DNA of 64,000 nucleotides from Lederbergia citrea (GCF_018343525.1 NZ_JAGYPH010000001.1:186001-250000); one strand, 5' to 3'; numbered from the stretch's first letter, positions 9,481 to 18,750 are shown. The notes: a model not told the origin generated them from the letters alone. Program-made: numbers and translations.

Positions 9481-9684
9481 CGTGCGTCTAGCTCCAGCGC
9501 CCAGCGACTAGCAAACTTCACGATTCTTCCTACGATAAGTCAACATCGGTTCGCCTTTTAGGCTCACCGTGTTTCCTTTATCTCGATAAAAAGGATCGTC
9601 GACTAAAATCGCCACGTCCTGTGGCAACGTCGACACACCCACATCCTGTGGGCGAAGTTTGTACGTCGCTAACCGGGCGCTTCT
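9481..9684. repeat. Dispersed Bacillaceae-type intergenic repeat
   Basis: The segment begins GTCTAGCTCCAGCGCCCAGCGAC and ends with the roughly inverted GTCGCTAACCGGGCGCT, enclosing two short copies of AC(G/A)TCCTGTGG. It is GC-rich relative to both flanking genes and has no coding frame of note. From memory, elements beginning GTCTAGCTCCAGCGCC are scattered between genes in many Bacillus genomes; I could not search for other copies. It fills the gap between the divergent rnhC and zapA. Confidence 0.6.
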
Positions 9685-9761
9685 GCTTTTGTTCTATTCC
9701 CATCTTTTTTCTTTCATGTTATGATATAGAGTAGGATTCGAAAGAAATGGGGGCAAATAGT

Positions 9762-10022
9762 TTGGCTGAGGGTAAAAAAACTCGAACAACAGTTGTAATC
9801 TATGGACAACAGTATACCATTTCCGGCACTGAGACGACAGAACATATGATGCAAGTGGCAATGATCGTTGATGAGAAAATGCGCCAAATCAGTTCTGTGA
9901 ATCCTAATCTTCATTCTGATAAACTGGCAGTGTTGACGGCCGTCAATGCCGTTCATGATTATATTAAACTTCAAGAACAGTATGACCAACTTGAAAAAGA
10001 ATTTAAACGATTAAGGGACTGA
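9762..10022 (+). CDS. zapA: Cell division protein ZapA
   Basis: ZapA binds FtsZ and promotes Z-ring assembly. The 86-residue product has the conserved N-terminal strand region TRTTVVIYGQQYTI, DEKMRQI, KLAVLTAVNAVHDYIKL and a C-terminal coiled coil. I prefer TTG 9762, since GGGGG lies eight bases before it and MAEGKKTRTTV aligns with the B. subtilis start; ATG 9747 would add five residues. It probably forms an operon with the next gene, seven bases away. Confidence 0.9.
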   Translation: MAEGKKTRTTVVIYGQQYTISGTETTEHMMQVAMIVDEKMRQISSVNPNLHSDKLAVLTAVNAVHDYIKLQEQYDQLEKEFKRLRD

Positions 10023-10029
10023 AATTTTC

Positions 10030-10572
10030 ATGGTAAACTTAGCATTAGTAATATTACTTATACTTGGTTTTTTTATAGGCTTACGTAGAGGATTCATTCT
10101 TCAGCTCATACATATGATTGGCTTCATCGTTTCTTTCATTGTAGCTCACATGTATTACGAAGACTTGGCGCCGAAGCTGAGACTTTGGATCCCATATCCT
10201 GATTTTGATACGGGAAACACTTTGAAAATGGTACTGGATGGTGTGAGTTTTGATGAAGCGTTCTATAGAGCAATCGCCTTCGCCATTATTTTTTTCGCAG
10301 TGAGAATTGTGCTTGGTATTATCGGCTCTGCTCTTGATATAGTGGCAAGCTTGCCAGTTTTAAAGTTATTAAACGTCTGGGCTGGCGGTATCCTTGGATT
10401 TATAGAAACATATTTATTCATTTTCATTATTTTATATATTGCAGCGTTATTGCCGATTCCTTCTATCCAAATAGCTTTAAATGACTCTATCGTTGCGGAA
10501 AGCATGCTGAAGCATACTCCTTATTTTTCGGCAGAAATAAAAAAATGGTGGTTCGACTATATTCAAAGCTAA
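10030..10572 (+). CDS. yshB: CvpA family membrane protein
   Basis: A 180-residue protein with four predicted membrane segments (about 2-35, 75-97, 105-120, 122-143). The family is named after E. coli CvpA, needed for colicin V production; its role in Bacillus is unclear. Position directly after zapA and before polX is conserved in Bacillus. The ATG at 10030 starts seven bases after the zapA stop codon. Confidence 0.88.
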   Translation: MVNLALVILLILGFFIGLRRGFILQLIHMIGFIVSFIVAHMYYEDLAPKLRLWIPYPDFDTGNTLKMVLDGVSFDEAFYRAIAFAIIFFAVRIVLGIIGSALDIVASLPVLKLLNVWAGGILGFIETYLFIFIILYIAALLPIPSIQIALNDSIVAESMLKHTPYFSAEIKKWWFDYIQS

Positions 10573-10601
10573 ACTTCTCTTCATGATAAGAGAAGTTTCA
10601 G
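10571..10601 (+). terminator. Terminator of zapA-yshB
   Basis: AACTTCTCTT and AAGAGAAGTT pair around CATGAT. An almost identical hairpin recurs at 11415-11446, on the far side of the repeat-rich insert. A second hairpin (AAAGGCATTGG / CCAATGCCTTT) follows at 10607-10634. Confidence 0.75.
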
Positions 10602-10742
10602 ATTGTCGTCAAAAGGCATTGGTCCAATGCCTTTTACGATTTTTTCATGATTTTTGCCTGATTCAAGGGATGTCCGCGAAGATACTGCTCCTCGAGAGGG
10701 CACCGAAAAAGTCCTCTTAAAATAGTGGCTACACTAACATTG

Positions 10743-10870
10743 TTGATTTGCACTCCAGGCGGCGCTTTCCGCGGGGCGGGCGGTGAGCCTCCTCAGTCGC
10801 TTTGCGCCCTGCGGGGTCTCACCTGTCCCGCTAGTCCCGCAGGAGTCGCCGCCTTCCGCTCCAATCAACG
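10743..10870 (-). repeat. GC-rich dispersed repeat, copy 1 (inverted orientation)
   Basis: Read on the minus strand it contains GACTCCTGCGGGA, GCGGGACAGGTGAGACC and CCGCCCCGCGGAAAGCG, and its ends are GTTGATTGGAG and an inverted match (GATTTGCACTCC side). These same blocks occur in copy 2 at 11222-11362 in the opposite orientation. No protein is encoded. Confidence 0.65.
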
Positions 10871-10968
10871 GTACTTGCTTAAAAACAGAGGGCAAAATTA
10901 AAGCACTGCTTTACTCCGATTAAATCGGGATAAGCAGTGTTTTATTGTATAATAAACGTATTAAATTG

Positions 10969-11177
10969 ATGATTTCCAATCAAGAAAACTTCACTCTCAG
11001 TCCATCATGGAAATCTACGATATTGTCGTCCCAAGAGATAATATGCTTCTTCAAATTAATGAGCTTGTTGATTTTACATTTATATTAGAAGAATTGAAAA
11101 TGAAATACTGTTTAGACAACGGTCGTATTGCGATTCCTCCAATATTTATTAAATTTGCTTATTGGGAAAACAGTTGA
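10969..11177 (+). pseudogene. IS1182-like transposase N-terminus, frameshifted and truncated
   Basis: ATG 10969 opens MISNQENFTLSP, then the frame changes near 11007 and continues MEIYDIVVPRDNMLLQINEL...KYCLDNGRIAIPPI to a stop at 11175-11177. This is the N-terminal domain of IS1182-family transposases (VP.DNMLRQINELVDFSF pattern). The DDE catalytic part is missing. A hairpin (CACTGCTT...AAGCAGTG, 10900-10942) just upstream may belong to the old element end. This is a dead remnant. Confidence 0.65.
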
Positions 11178-11221
11178 GATCGCACTTGAAAAGAAAATTA
11201 TCAAAAGTAAAATGTAATACA

Positions 11222-11362
11222 TATTGGTTTGGAGAAGCGTCCGCTCGACTCCTGCGGGATATGCGAGACAGCCGAGACCCTGGAGGAGCGCAGCGACGAA
11301 GCGGCTCGGCGCTCGCCCCGCGGAAAGCGAGCGGTAAGCTTCGGAAAACCCGCTCTGTCCAA
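11222..11362 (+). repeat. GC-rich dispersed repeat, copy 2
   Basis: It shares GACTCCTGCGGGA, GAGACC and CGCCCCGCGGAAAGCG with the element at 10743-10870 but is inverted relative to it, and is bounded by TATTGG and CCAATA. The open frames that cross it are composition artefacts. The two copies flank the transposase remnant. Confidence 0.65.
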
Positions 11363-11414
11363 TATAAATATAAAAGACTGTAGACAACTCGATTTTTAAG
11401 TTTATCTACAGTCG

Positions 11415-11446
11415 GAAACTTCTCTTCACGATAAGAGAAGTTTTTC
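11415..11446 (+). terminator. Second copy of the yshB terminator hairpin
   Basis: AAACTTCTCTT, CACGAT, AAGAGAAGTTT and T-rich tail; it differs from the 10571 hairpin by one loop base. A further hairpin GACTGTAGA/TCTACAGTC lies at 11375-11413. Confidence 0.7.
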
Positions 11447-11509
11447 TTTTACCAGTGGGATTTGTTAGAATGTTAAATAGGAGAAATTATGAACGGCTGG
11501 TGATTATTA

Positions 11510-13228
11510 ATGAAAATAAATAAAAAAGATGTCATTCGTTTACTTGAACATATTGCTATTTATATGGAGTTGAAGGGTGAAAATCCGTTTAAAACAGCTG
11601 CCTTTAGAAAAGCTGCCGGAGGGCTTGAGGCCGATGACAGAAGTTTGTCTGAAATAACAGCTTTCACCGATATCCCTGGGATCGGAAAAGGGACTGCGGC
11701 CGTCATTGAGGAATTTATGAGAGATGGTAAATCATCTGTTTTACAGGAGCTTCAGGAAGAAGTACCGAAAGGACTCATTCCGCTATTACAGCTTCCAGGC
11801 CTTGGCGGCAAGAAAATTTCTAGGCTTTATCAGGAACTAGGTGTCGAAGATATGGAATCGCTGAAAGAAGCGTGTGAATCAGGGCTTGTTGCCGGTCTCA
11901 AAGGCTTTGGAAAGAAAACGCAGGAGAAAATTATTGAGTCGATTGCTCAAGCTGGTATCCAGCCTGAGCGTTTACCTATAGCCTATATGCTACCGATAGC
12001 AGAACAAATTGAAAAAGCTCTTCACGGAATAAAGGAAATTACGAGTTTTTCACGAGCGGGAAGTATGCGTCGTGTACGAGAAACAATGAAAGATTTGGAT
12101 TTTATCATTGCAACCGAAGAGCCTGCGATTGTTAAAAACCAATTACTTCAACTAGAAGGTTTCGGTGAAGCAACATCAAGCGGTGAAACAAAAGTGACGC
12201 TTTTGATGGAAGGAAGATACCGCATTTCCGTTGATTTCAGAATCGTAAAACCCGAAGAATTTACGACAGCGCTTCATCATTTTACTGGTTCTAAAGACCA
12301 TAATGTCCGTATGCGCCAACTAGCAAAAGAACGAGGAGAAAAAATCAGCGAGTATGGTGTTGAGAATACAGAAACAGGGGAAGTTATCACATTTAAAAGC
12401 GAACCTGAATTTTTCAACCACTTTGGTTTGCCTTTCATCCCCCCGGAGCTTAGGGAAGATGGCCGGGAAGTTGAGGATTACCGTGCTGATGCCGGCTTAA
12501 TTACACTGGATGATATAAAAGGGGATCTCCACATGCATACGACATGGTCAGATGGGGCTTTTTCCCTCGAAGAAATGGTAGAAGCATGCAGGAGAAAAGG
12601 CTATAAATATATGGCGATTACGGATCACTCTGAATATTTGCGAATTGCAAACGGTCTTACAGTAGAAAGACTTAGAAAACAAAACGAGGAAATTCGCGCT
12701 TTAAATGATAAATACGATGATATCCTAATTTTATCAGGAATCGAGATGGATATATTGCCAGATGGCAGCTTGGACTATGAGGATGAACTGCTCTCAGAAC
12801 TAGATATTGTAATTGCATCGATTCATTCTAGTTTTTCCCAATCACGCGTTAAAATCATGGAGAGGCTTAAAACTGCTTTGCAAAATCCACATGTTGATTT
12901 CATTGCTCATCCGACCGGTCGTTTAATTGGCAGGCGGGACGGCTATGACGTTGATATTGATTTATTGATCGAGCTAGCTAAGGAAACGAACACAGCGTTA
13001 GAGTTAAACGCACATCCGGAACGACTGGATTTAACTGCGGAATACCTCCGGAAAGCTCAAGATGCAGGCGTAAAAATTGTTATTAATACAGATGCACATG
13101 ATATTAGAAACCTAGAATTTATGGAACTCGGCGTTTCTGCTGCAAGAAAAGGCTGGATTAGAACTTCATCGGTCATCAATGCGATGGAACCGGATGAACT
13201 GATAGCTTTCCTAAAAAGAAATGATTGA
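11510..13228 (+). CDS. polX: DNA polymerase/3'-5' exonuclease PolX
   Basis: Family X polymerase for base-excision and gap repair, 572 residues (B. subtilis PolX has 570). N-terminal 8-kDa-like region and helix-hairpin-helices (GIGKGTAAVIEEF, GLGGKKISRLYQELG), then the nucleotidyltransferase palm with RVRETMKDLDFII carrying catalytic Asp, then a C-terminal PHP domain. PHP metal ligands are seen in DLHMHTTWSDGA (from residue 339), DHSEY, GIEMDI, IHSSF, AHPTGR and NTDAHD, supporting intact 3'-5' exonuclease activity. The mutSB gene follows 15 bases later. Confidence 0.95.
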   Translation: MKINKKDVIRLLEHIAIYMELKGENPFKTAAFRKAAGGLEADDRSLSEITAFTDIPGIGKGTAAVIEEFMRDGKSSVLQELQEEVPKGLIPLLQLPGLGGKKISRLYQELGVEDMESLKEACESGLVAGLKGFGKKTQEKIIESIAQAGIQPERLPIAYMLPIAEQIEKALHGIKEITSFSRAGSMRRVRETMKDLDFIIATEEPAIVKNQLLQLEGFGEATSSGETKVTLLMEGRYRISVDFRIVKPEEFTTALHHFTGSKDHNVRMRQLAKERGEKISEYGVENTETGEVITFKSEPEFFNHFGLPFIPPELREDGREVEDYRADAGLITLDDIKGDLHMHTTWSDGAFSLEEMVEACRRKGYKYMAITDHSEYLRIANGLTVERLRKQNEEIRALNDKYDDILILSGIEMDILPDGSLDYEDELLSELDIVIASIHSSFSQSRVKIMERLKTALQNPHVDFIAHPTGRLIGRRDGYDVDIDLLIELAKETNTALELNAHPERLDLTAEYLRKAQDAGVKIVINTDAHDIRNLEFMELGVSAARKGWIRTSSVINAMEPDELIAFLKRND

Positions 13229-13243
13229 AAGGAGTCTAACTCC

Positions 13244-15601
13244 ATGAACGAAAAAATATTAAAAACACTTGAGTTTAATAAAATTCTTTCTCAGCTAAAA
13301 GACTTTGCTTCGTCAACGGTTGGAGTAGAAAAAATTAAACTGTTGAAACCATCTACTTCTTATGAAGAGGTAGTTAAGCTACAAGAAGAAACGGATGAAG
13401 CAGCACACGTACTTCGTTTAAGAGGCCATGCACCGTTAAGCGGTATTCATAATATTAAACCTCATGCCAAACGTGCTCAGGTAGGAGGAGTATTAAACCC
13501 TGTTGAACTCATGCAGACAGCAAGCACGATTCATGCTTCGCGGTCCATGAAACGTTTTATCGAAGATTTACTTGAAAATAAGCTGGATATTCCAATTTTA
13601 GAAAAGAAAGCGAATCAAATTACAATATTAACGCCACTAGAACATCATATTAAAAATGCAGTTGATGAAAATGGTGATATTCTCGATTCAGCCAGTGACA
13701 CGCTCCGCAGCATTCGTCAGCAGCGGCGAAGAAATGAAAGCCGAATTAGAGAAAAGCTCGAAAGCTTAATCCGTAATCGGAACGCCCAAAAAATGCTGTC
13801 GGATTCCATTGTAACGATTCGTAATGATCGATATGTCATTCCGGTGAAACAGGAATATCGCTCACAATATGGCGGGATTGTCCATGACCAATCTTCATCT
13901 GGTCAAACACTTTTTATTGAGCCACAAGCAGTTGTTGAATTGAACAATGAACTTAAAGAACTGCAAATGAAAGAAAAGCAAGAAATTGACCGTATTTTAG
14001 CTGAACTATCAGCGGCCGTTGCGGAATCTGCGGAGGACTTGCATGTCATTGTAGATGTTATGGCTGAGTTGGATTTTATTTTTGCAAAAGCTCGATTTGG
14101 AAAAGAAATGAAAGCAACGAGACCAACGATCAATCAAGAGGGAATCATTCGACTTTATAAAGCACGACACCCGCTTTTACCAATGGACGAAGTGGTAGCG
14201 AATGACATAACGCTTGGTACTGACTATACAACCATTGTTATTACTGGTCCAAATACAGGCGGAAAAACAATTACGCTGAAAACAGTCGGCCTCTGCACAC
14301 TCATGGGCCAGGCAGGTTTGCATATCCCAGCTTTGGACGGTTCTGAAATCGCAGTATTCAAAGAAGTTTTCGCAGATATTGGCGATGAGCAATCGATTGA
14401 ACAAAGTTTAAGTACGTTCTCATCGCATATGGTGAACATCGTCGATATATTAAAACATGTGGATCATGAAAGTCTTGTCTTGTTTGACGAACTTGGGTCG
14501 GGAACGGATCCACAAGAAGGATCGGCACTTGCTATCTCCATCCTTGATGATGTATACCAGCGCGGCGCACGTGTGATTGCAACAACGCATTATCCCGAAT
14601 TAAAAGCATATGGCTATAACCGCCCAGGAGTAATAAACGCAAGTGTCGAGTTCAACGTGGAGACACTTCGTCCAACGTATAAGCTCTTAATAGGTGTACC
14701 GGGGCGCAGTAACGCGTTTGAAATTTCCCGAAGGCTTGGACTCTCAGAAAGTGTTATAACTCATGCAAAATCAATGATTGATACAGAAAGTAATGAAGTG
14801 GAGAATATGATTGCTTCGTTAGAAAAGAGTCGACGTGAAGCGGAGCAGGATTATGAGGAAGCCCATGATTATTTAAAAAATGCCGAAAAACTTCATCATG
14901 ATATGCAGCAGCAAATGATTGAGTTTTATGATAGAAAGCAGGAACTCTACGAAAAAGCTGAAGAAAAAGCCGCGAAGGTCATTGAAAAGGCAAAATCCGA
15001 CGCGGAAGAAGTAATGAAGGACCTGCGCCAAATGCGCTTACAAAGCGGTGCTCAAATAAAAGAACATGAACTAATCGAGGCAAGACGGAGATTAGAAGCA
15101 GCAGTGCCGAATTTGGATAAGGGATCAGCAAAAGTAGGTGTCACAAAACAAAAGCGCGAATTCCAACCTGGTGATGAAGTAAAAGTTACTTCATTTGGTC
15201 AAAAAGGCCATATCGTGGAAAAAACCGGATCGGATGAATGGCAAGTTCAAATTGGTATTATGAAAATGAAAGTAAAAGAAAAGGATTTGGAATTTATCAA
15301 ATCCGAGCAGAAAAAAGAAACAAAACCGCTTACGACAATCAAGGGGAGAGACTATCATGTTAGCCTTGAACTTGATTTGCGAGGGGAACGGTTTGAAGAT
15401 GCGTTGCTTAAGGTAGAAAAATATATTGATGACGCTCTGCTTGCAAGTTACCCGCGCGTTTCCATCATTCATGGAAAAGGGACAGGCGCACTCCGCACAG
15501 GAGTTACAGAATTTTTGAAACATCATCGCTCCGTCAAACGTATAAGACTTGGAGAAGCGGGAGAAGGCGGAAGTGGCGTTACAGTGGTTGAGTTTAAATA
15601 G
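13244..15601 (+). CDS. mutSB: Endonuclease MutS2
   Basis: A 785-residue MutS2 with the core and lever domains, an ABC-type ATPase with Walker [11 protein letters not shown] at about residue 335 and Walker [14 protein letters not shown], a coiled-coil region (about 520-620), and a C-terminal Smr nuclease domain (about 707-785, with [12 protein letters not shown] and [11 protein letters not shown]). The mismatch-recognition domain I of MutS is absent, as expected. MutS2 acts on branched DNA and on collided ribosomes. AAAGGAG precedes the ATG. Position after polX is conserved. Confidence 0.96.
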   Translation: MNEKILKTLEFNKILSQLKDFASSTVGVEKIKLLKPSTSYEEVVKLQEETDEAAHVLRLRGHAPLSGIHNIKPHAKRAQVGGVLNPVELMQTASTIHASRSMKRFIEDLLENKLDIPILEKKANQITILTPLEHHIKNAVDENGDILDSASDTLRSIRQQRRRNESRIREKLESLIRNRNAQKMLSDSIVTIRNDRYVIPVKQEYRSQYGGIVHDQSSSGQTLFIEPQAVVELNNELKELQMKEKQEIDRILAELSAAVAESAEDLHVIVDVMAELDFIFAKARFGKEMKATRPTINQEGIIRLYKARHPLLPMDEVVANDITLGTDYTTIVITGPNTGGKTITLKTVGLCTLMGQAGLHIPALDGSEIAVFKEVFADIGDEQSIEQSLSTFSSHMVNIVDILKHVDHESLVLFDELGSGTDPQEGSALAISILDDVYQRGARVIATTHYPELKAYGYNRPGVINASVEFNVETLRPTYKLLIGVPGRSNAFEISRRLGLSESVITHAKSMIDTESNEVENMIASLEKSRREAEQDYEEAHDYLKNAEKLHHDMQQQMIEFYDRKQELYEKAEEKAAKVIEKAKSDAEEVMKDLRQMRLQSGAQIKEHELIEARRRLEAAVPNLDKGSAKVGVTKQKREFQPGDEVKVTSFGQKGHIVEKTGSDEWQVQIGIMKMKVKEKDLEFIKSEQKKETKPLTTIKGRDYHVSLELDLRGERFEDALLKVEKYIDDALLASYPRVSIIHGKGTGALRTGVTEFLKHHRSVKRIRLGEAGEGGSGVTVVEFK

Positions 15602-15643
15602 CGCCAACCGGCTCTTTCCTCCAATGGCAAAGAGGGGTGATGA

Positions 15644-16054
15644 ATGATGAATGCTTTTTGGGAAAATCCATTTGTACAGACAGCGGGTTATTATAGTGTC
15701 ACTATACTTTGCATGGTCATGTTTTTATTTATTTTTGAAATTGTGACGAAATACAATAACTGGGAAGAAATCAAAAGTGGGAATGTCGCAGTCGCTATGG
15801 CTACGGGTGGAAAGATTTTCGGGATTGCCAATATCTTCAGGCACTCTATCCTTCATCATGATACATTATTTGTGATGATCGGCTGGGGAGTGTATGGATT
15901 TTCACTGCTCCTCGCAGGATATTTTATCTTCGAATTTTTAACGCCGAAGTTTAAAATTGATGATGAAATCCAAAAAGACAACCGTGCTGTTGGGTTCATC
16001 TCAATGGTTATCTCTATCGGTCTGTCATACGTGATCGGAGCGGGCATCCCATAA
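15644..16054 (+). CDS. yshE: DUF350 family membrane protein
   Basis: The 136-residue protein has four membrane segments typical of DUF350 (UPF0719) proteins; function unknown. The middle region GNVAVAMATGGKIFGIANIFR is well conserved in the family. It lies between mutSB and lcfA, as in B. subtilis. The start may be either of two adjacent ATGs (15644 or 15647). Confidence 0.85.
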   Translation: MMNAFWENPFVQTAGYYSVTILCMVMFLFIFEIVTKYNNWEEIKSGNVAVAMATGGKIFGIANIFRHSILHHDTLFVMIGWGVYGFSLLLAGYFIFEFLTPKFKIDDEIQKDNRAVGFISMVISIGLSYVIGAGIP

Positions 16055-16064
16055 GGAGGATATC

Positions 16065-16145
16065 GTGGAAAAACTGGCAAAAGTGCTGCTCGTAGTTTGT
16101 GGCATCTTTATTCTAGGAGGAATTATTTATTTAATAAGGGTTTAA
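16065..16145 (+). CDS. Small single-pass membrane protein, 26 residues
   Basis: An AAGGAGG five bases upstream of GTG 16065 drives a 26-codon frame ending at 16145. The product starts MEKLAKVLL and is almost entirely one hydrophobic helix ending LIRV. The RBS is one of the best in the window and the frame starts ten bases after the yshE stop, so it is probably co-translated with it. A terminator follows at once. Function is unknown; such short proteins often modulate a membrane partner. Confidence 0.6.
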   Translation: MEKLAKVLLVVCGIFILGGIIYLIRV

Positions 16146-16170
16146 GGCTGCCGTGTGCAGTCTTTTTTTA
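16146..16170 (+). terminator. Terminator after yshE and the small membrane protein
   Basis: GGCTGC and GCAGTC (one G-T pair) around CGTGT, followed by seven T. Confidence 0.7.
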
Positions 16171-16244
16171 TCCCGTAAAATAGTCCAATGGAATTAAGGG
16201 TTATTCCACATTTGACGAGCACATCAATCTTTTTCACCATTCAA

Positions 16245-16273
16245 TTGTATGAACGGGACCAATGTAATATAAT
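16245..16273 (+). promoter_or_regulatory. Candidate SigA promoter of lcfA
   Basis: TTGTAT (16245-16250), 17-base spacer, TATAAT (16268-16273). It lies about 50 bases before the lcfA start. I saw no FadR operator here. Confidence 0.6.
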
Positions 16274-16325
16274 GAAAAGAGTAGTTTCAATTTTCTCACT
16301 GTTTATTACGAAGAGGGGGGATTGT

Positions 16326-18023
16326 ATGGAAAATAAACCATGGCTGAAGCTTTATCCGGAATCAATACCAACAACACTTGTATATGAGCAGAAGCCTGTT
16401 CAGTCGTATTTAACGAAAGCGGCTGAAAAGTATCCTGACAAAATGGCGTTGAATTTCATGGGCAAGGAAATGACATTTAAGGAGTTGTATGAATGTTCAT
16501 TGAAGATGGCCAATTATTTGCGTGGGATTGGCATCGAAAAAGGCGACCGTGTTGCGATCATGTTACCGAATTGTCCTCAGGGAGTGATCAGCTTCTACGG
16601 CATTTTGTTTGCAGGGGGTATTGTTGTACAAACAAACCCGCTTTATACAGAACGGGAACTCGAATATCAAATGAAAGATTCAAGGGCAAAAGCCATTATT
16701 GCACTCGATATTTTATATCCTCGCATATCTAAAGTAATGAAACACACTAAACTCGAAAATATAATTGTAACCGCTGTCAAGGATTATTTGCCATTTCCGA
16801 AAAACGTTATTTATCCCTTCATTCAGAAAAAACAAACAGGCATTGTTGTAAATTTACAACATAGAGGAAATCAGCACCTTTTCAAAAATATTATGGACGA
16901 AGCTCGGGCTCTTCCACTTCATCATGAATTAGACTTTGAAAATGACCTTGCACTTCTCCAATATACCGGGGGAACTACTGGCTATCCAAAAGGTGTCATG
17001 CTTACACATAAAAACTTGATCGCCAATGCTACAGCATGTGAAGCCTGGTTGTATAAAGCAAAAAAAGGGGAGGAAAAAATTCTTGGAGTTTTGCCATTTT
17101 TCCATGTGTATGGATTGACGACTGTGTTGATTTTAGCGGTAATGGAAGGTTATAAGATGATTTTGCTACCCAAATTTGATGTGCAGACAACTTTGAAAAC
17201 AATCCACAAACAACGCCCAACCATTTTTCCCGGAGCGCCGACCATTTATATCGGACTTTTAAATCATCCGGAATTAAAAAAATATGATCTTTCTTCCATA
17301 GAATCATGCTTGAGCGGTTCTGCTCCACTTCCTTACGAAGTTCAACAAAAATTTGAGGAAGTCACTGGTGGAAAGCTTGTCGAAGGGTATGGTTTAACGG
17401 AATCATCTCCCGTTACTCACGCCAACTTCTTGTGGGATCAAAAACGTGTAAAAGGCAGCATTGGCGTTCCATGGCCTGATACAGATGCAATGATTCTTTC
17501 CCCAGAAACTGGCGAGGCTGCTGCGCCCGGTGAAATTGGTGAAATTGCCGTGAAGGGCCCGCAAATCATGAAAGGATATTGGAATAGACCGGAAGATACA
17601 GCTGCGACCATGAAAGATGGCTGGCTGTTGACAGGTGACATGGGATATATGGATGATGATGGATATTTCTATGTTGTTGATAGAAAAAAAGATATGATCA
17701 TTGCAGGGGGCTTCAATATTTATCCGCGAGAAATCGAAGATGTTTTGTATGAACATCCTGCCATTCAAGAAATGGTCGTTGCAGGAGTGCCTGATGCCTA
17801 TCGCGGAGAAACGGTTAAAGCGTATATTGTTTTAAAAGACGGAGCAAGCGTAACGGAAAAAGAACTTGATGAATATGCCAGAAAATATTTAGCGGCATAC
17901 AAGGTTCCAAGAATATATGAATTTCGTAAAGAACTACCGAAAACAGCTGTCGGCAAAATTTTGCGAAGAACACTTGTAGAGGAAGAAAGAAAAAAACAGC
18001 AGCACGATGAGAAGCTCGGATAA
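16326..18023 (+). CDS. lcfA: Long-chain-fatty-acid--CoA ligase
   Basis: A 565-residue adenylate-forming enzyme that activates long-chain fatty acids to acyl-CoA for beta-oxidation. The AMP-binding signature YTGGTTGYPKGV is at about residues 218-229; EGYGLTESSPVTH, TGDMGYMDDDGY and the C-terminal catalytic Lys in LPKTAVGKILRR are all present. ATG 16326 follows GAGGGGGG and matches the B. subtilis N-terminus; the 46 extra upstream codons of the open frame overlap the promoter and are not used. It heads the fatty-acid-oxidation cluster. Confidence 0.95.
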   Translation: MENKPWLKLYPESIPTTLVYEQKPVQSYLTKAAEKYPDKMALNFMGKEMTFKELYECSLKMANYLRGIGIEKGDRVAIMLPNCPQGVISFYGILFAGGIVVQTNPLYTERELEYQMKDSRAKAIIALDILYPRISKVMKHTKLENIIVTAVKDYLPFPKNVIYPFIQKKQTGIVVNLQHRGNQHLFKNIMDEARALPLHHELDFENDLALLQYTGGTTGYPKGVMLTHKNLIANATACEAWLYKAKKGEEKILGVLPFFHVYGLTTVLILAVMEGYKMILLPKFDVQTTLKTIHKQRPTIFPGAPTIYIGLLNHPELKKYDLSSIESCLSGSAPLPYEVQQKFEEVTGGKLVEGYGLTESSPVTHANFLWDQKRVKGSIGVPWPDTDAMILSPETGEAAAPGEIGEIAVKGPQIMKGYWNRPEDTAATMKDGWLLTGDMGYMDDDGYFYVVDRKKDMIIAGGFNIYPREIEDVLYEHPAIQEMVVAGVPDAYRGETVKAYIVLKDGASVTEKELDEYARKYLAAYKVPRIYEFRKELPKTAVGKILRRTLVEEERKKQQHDEKLG

Positions 18024-18034
18024 TCAGAATTATT

Positions 18035-18062
18035 TCAGAGCCAAAATGGGCTCTTTTCTTTT
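18035..18062 (+). terminator. Terminator after lcfA
   Basis: AGAGCC and GGCTCT flank AAAATG, followed by a T-rich run. It makes lcfA separable from the downstream fadR unit. Confidence 0.7.
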
Positions 18063-18073
18063 TTGGCCTTCAC

Positions 18074-18103
18074 TTGACAGACGAGAGGAAACTAAATTAT
18101 CAT
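18074..18103 (+). promoter_or_regulatory. SigA promoter of fadR-fadB-etfBA
   Basis: Consensus TTGACA (18074-18079), an 18-base spacer and TATCAT (18098-18103). The predicted start falls at the FadR operator. Confidence 0.75.
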
Positions 18104-18109
18104 AAAAGT

Positions 18110-18130
18110 ATGAATGAATAGTCATTCATT
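18110..18130. promoter_or_regulatory. FadR operator
   Basis: ATGAATGAATAGTCATTCAT is a near-perfect palindrome and matches the Bacillus FadR box TGAATGANTANTCATTCA. It overlaps the predicted transcription start of fadR, so FadR should repress its own operon until long-chain acyl-CoA releases it. That mechanism is known from B. subtilis FadR; the site is seen directly. Confidence 0.9.
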
Positions 18131-18162
18131 TTTGATAATTTGTAAATTAGTAGGTGAGTCCG

Positions 18163-18750
18163 TTGAAAAGAAATAAACCAAAATATAAACAAATCATCGA
18201 TGCTGCTGTCGTTGTAATTGCAGAAAATGGTTACCATCAAGCGCAAGTTTCCAAAATAGCAAAACAGGCGGGAGTCGCAGATGGCACGATCTATCTATAC
18301 TTTCAAAATAAAGAAGACATCTTAATTTCCGTATTTCGCGAAAAAATGGGATTGTTTGTAGAAAAAATAGAAGAAGTGATTGCAGGAAAAGACGCCGCTG
18401 CAGAGAAGTTATTAGTAATGATTGAAAATCATTTCAAAAGATTATCCGCCGACCAACATTTGGCCATTGTTACACAGCTTGAGCTAAGGCAAACCAATAA
18501 GGAGCTTCGTTTGAAAATAAACGAGGTTCTCAAAGAATACTTTCTTCTAGTCGACAAAATACTGCGCCATGGACAAGAACGGGGGGAGTTTCCGGCTGAT
18601 TTAGATATTAGGCTAGCAAGACAAATGATTTTTGGAACAATGGATGAAACGGTGACAACTTGGGTAATGAATGAACAAAAATACAATTTGGAGGCACTTG
18701 CACCTGCCGTTCACAATCTCCTTTTAAACGGTTGCGGGTTAAAAAGCTAA
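18163..18750 (+). CDS. fadR: Fatty-acid degradation repressor FadR (TetR family)
   Basis: A 195-residue TetR regulator with the HTH at about 22-45 (QVSKIAKQAGVADGTIYLYF) and an acyl-CoA-binding C-terminal domain (RLARQMIFGTMDETVTTWVM). TTG 18163 is chosen because the upstream GTG 18154 sits inside the AGGTGAG ribosome binding site and the TTG start aligns with B. subtilis FadR. The operator just upstream supports autoregulation and control of fadB-etfBA. Confidence 0.93.
   Translation: MKRNKPKYKQIIDAAVVVIAENGYHQAQVSKIAKQAGVADGTIYLYFQNKEDILISVFREKMGLFVEKIEEVIAGKDAAAEKLLVMIENHFKRLSADQHLAIVTQLELRQTNKELRLKINEVLKEYFLLVDKILRHGQERGEFPADLDIRLARQMIFGTMDETVTTWVMNEQKYNLEALAPAVHNLLLNGCGLKS

Noticed and set aside
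11112..11387. Open frames on both strands across the GC-rich repeat
   Set aside because: They exist only because the repeat lacks stops; the protein sequences are low-complexity and the repeat family is non-coding.
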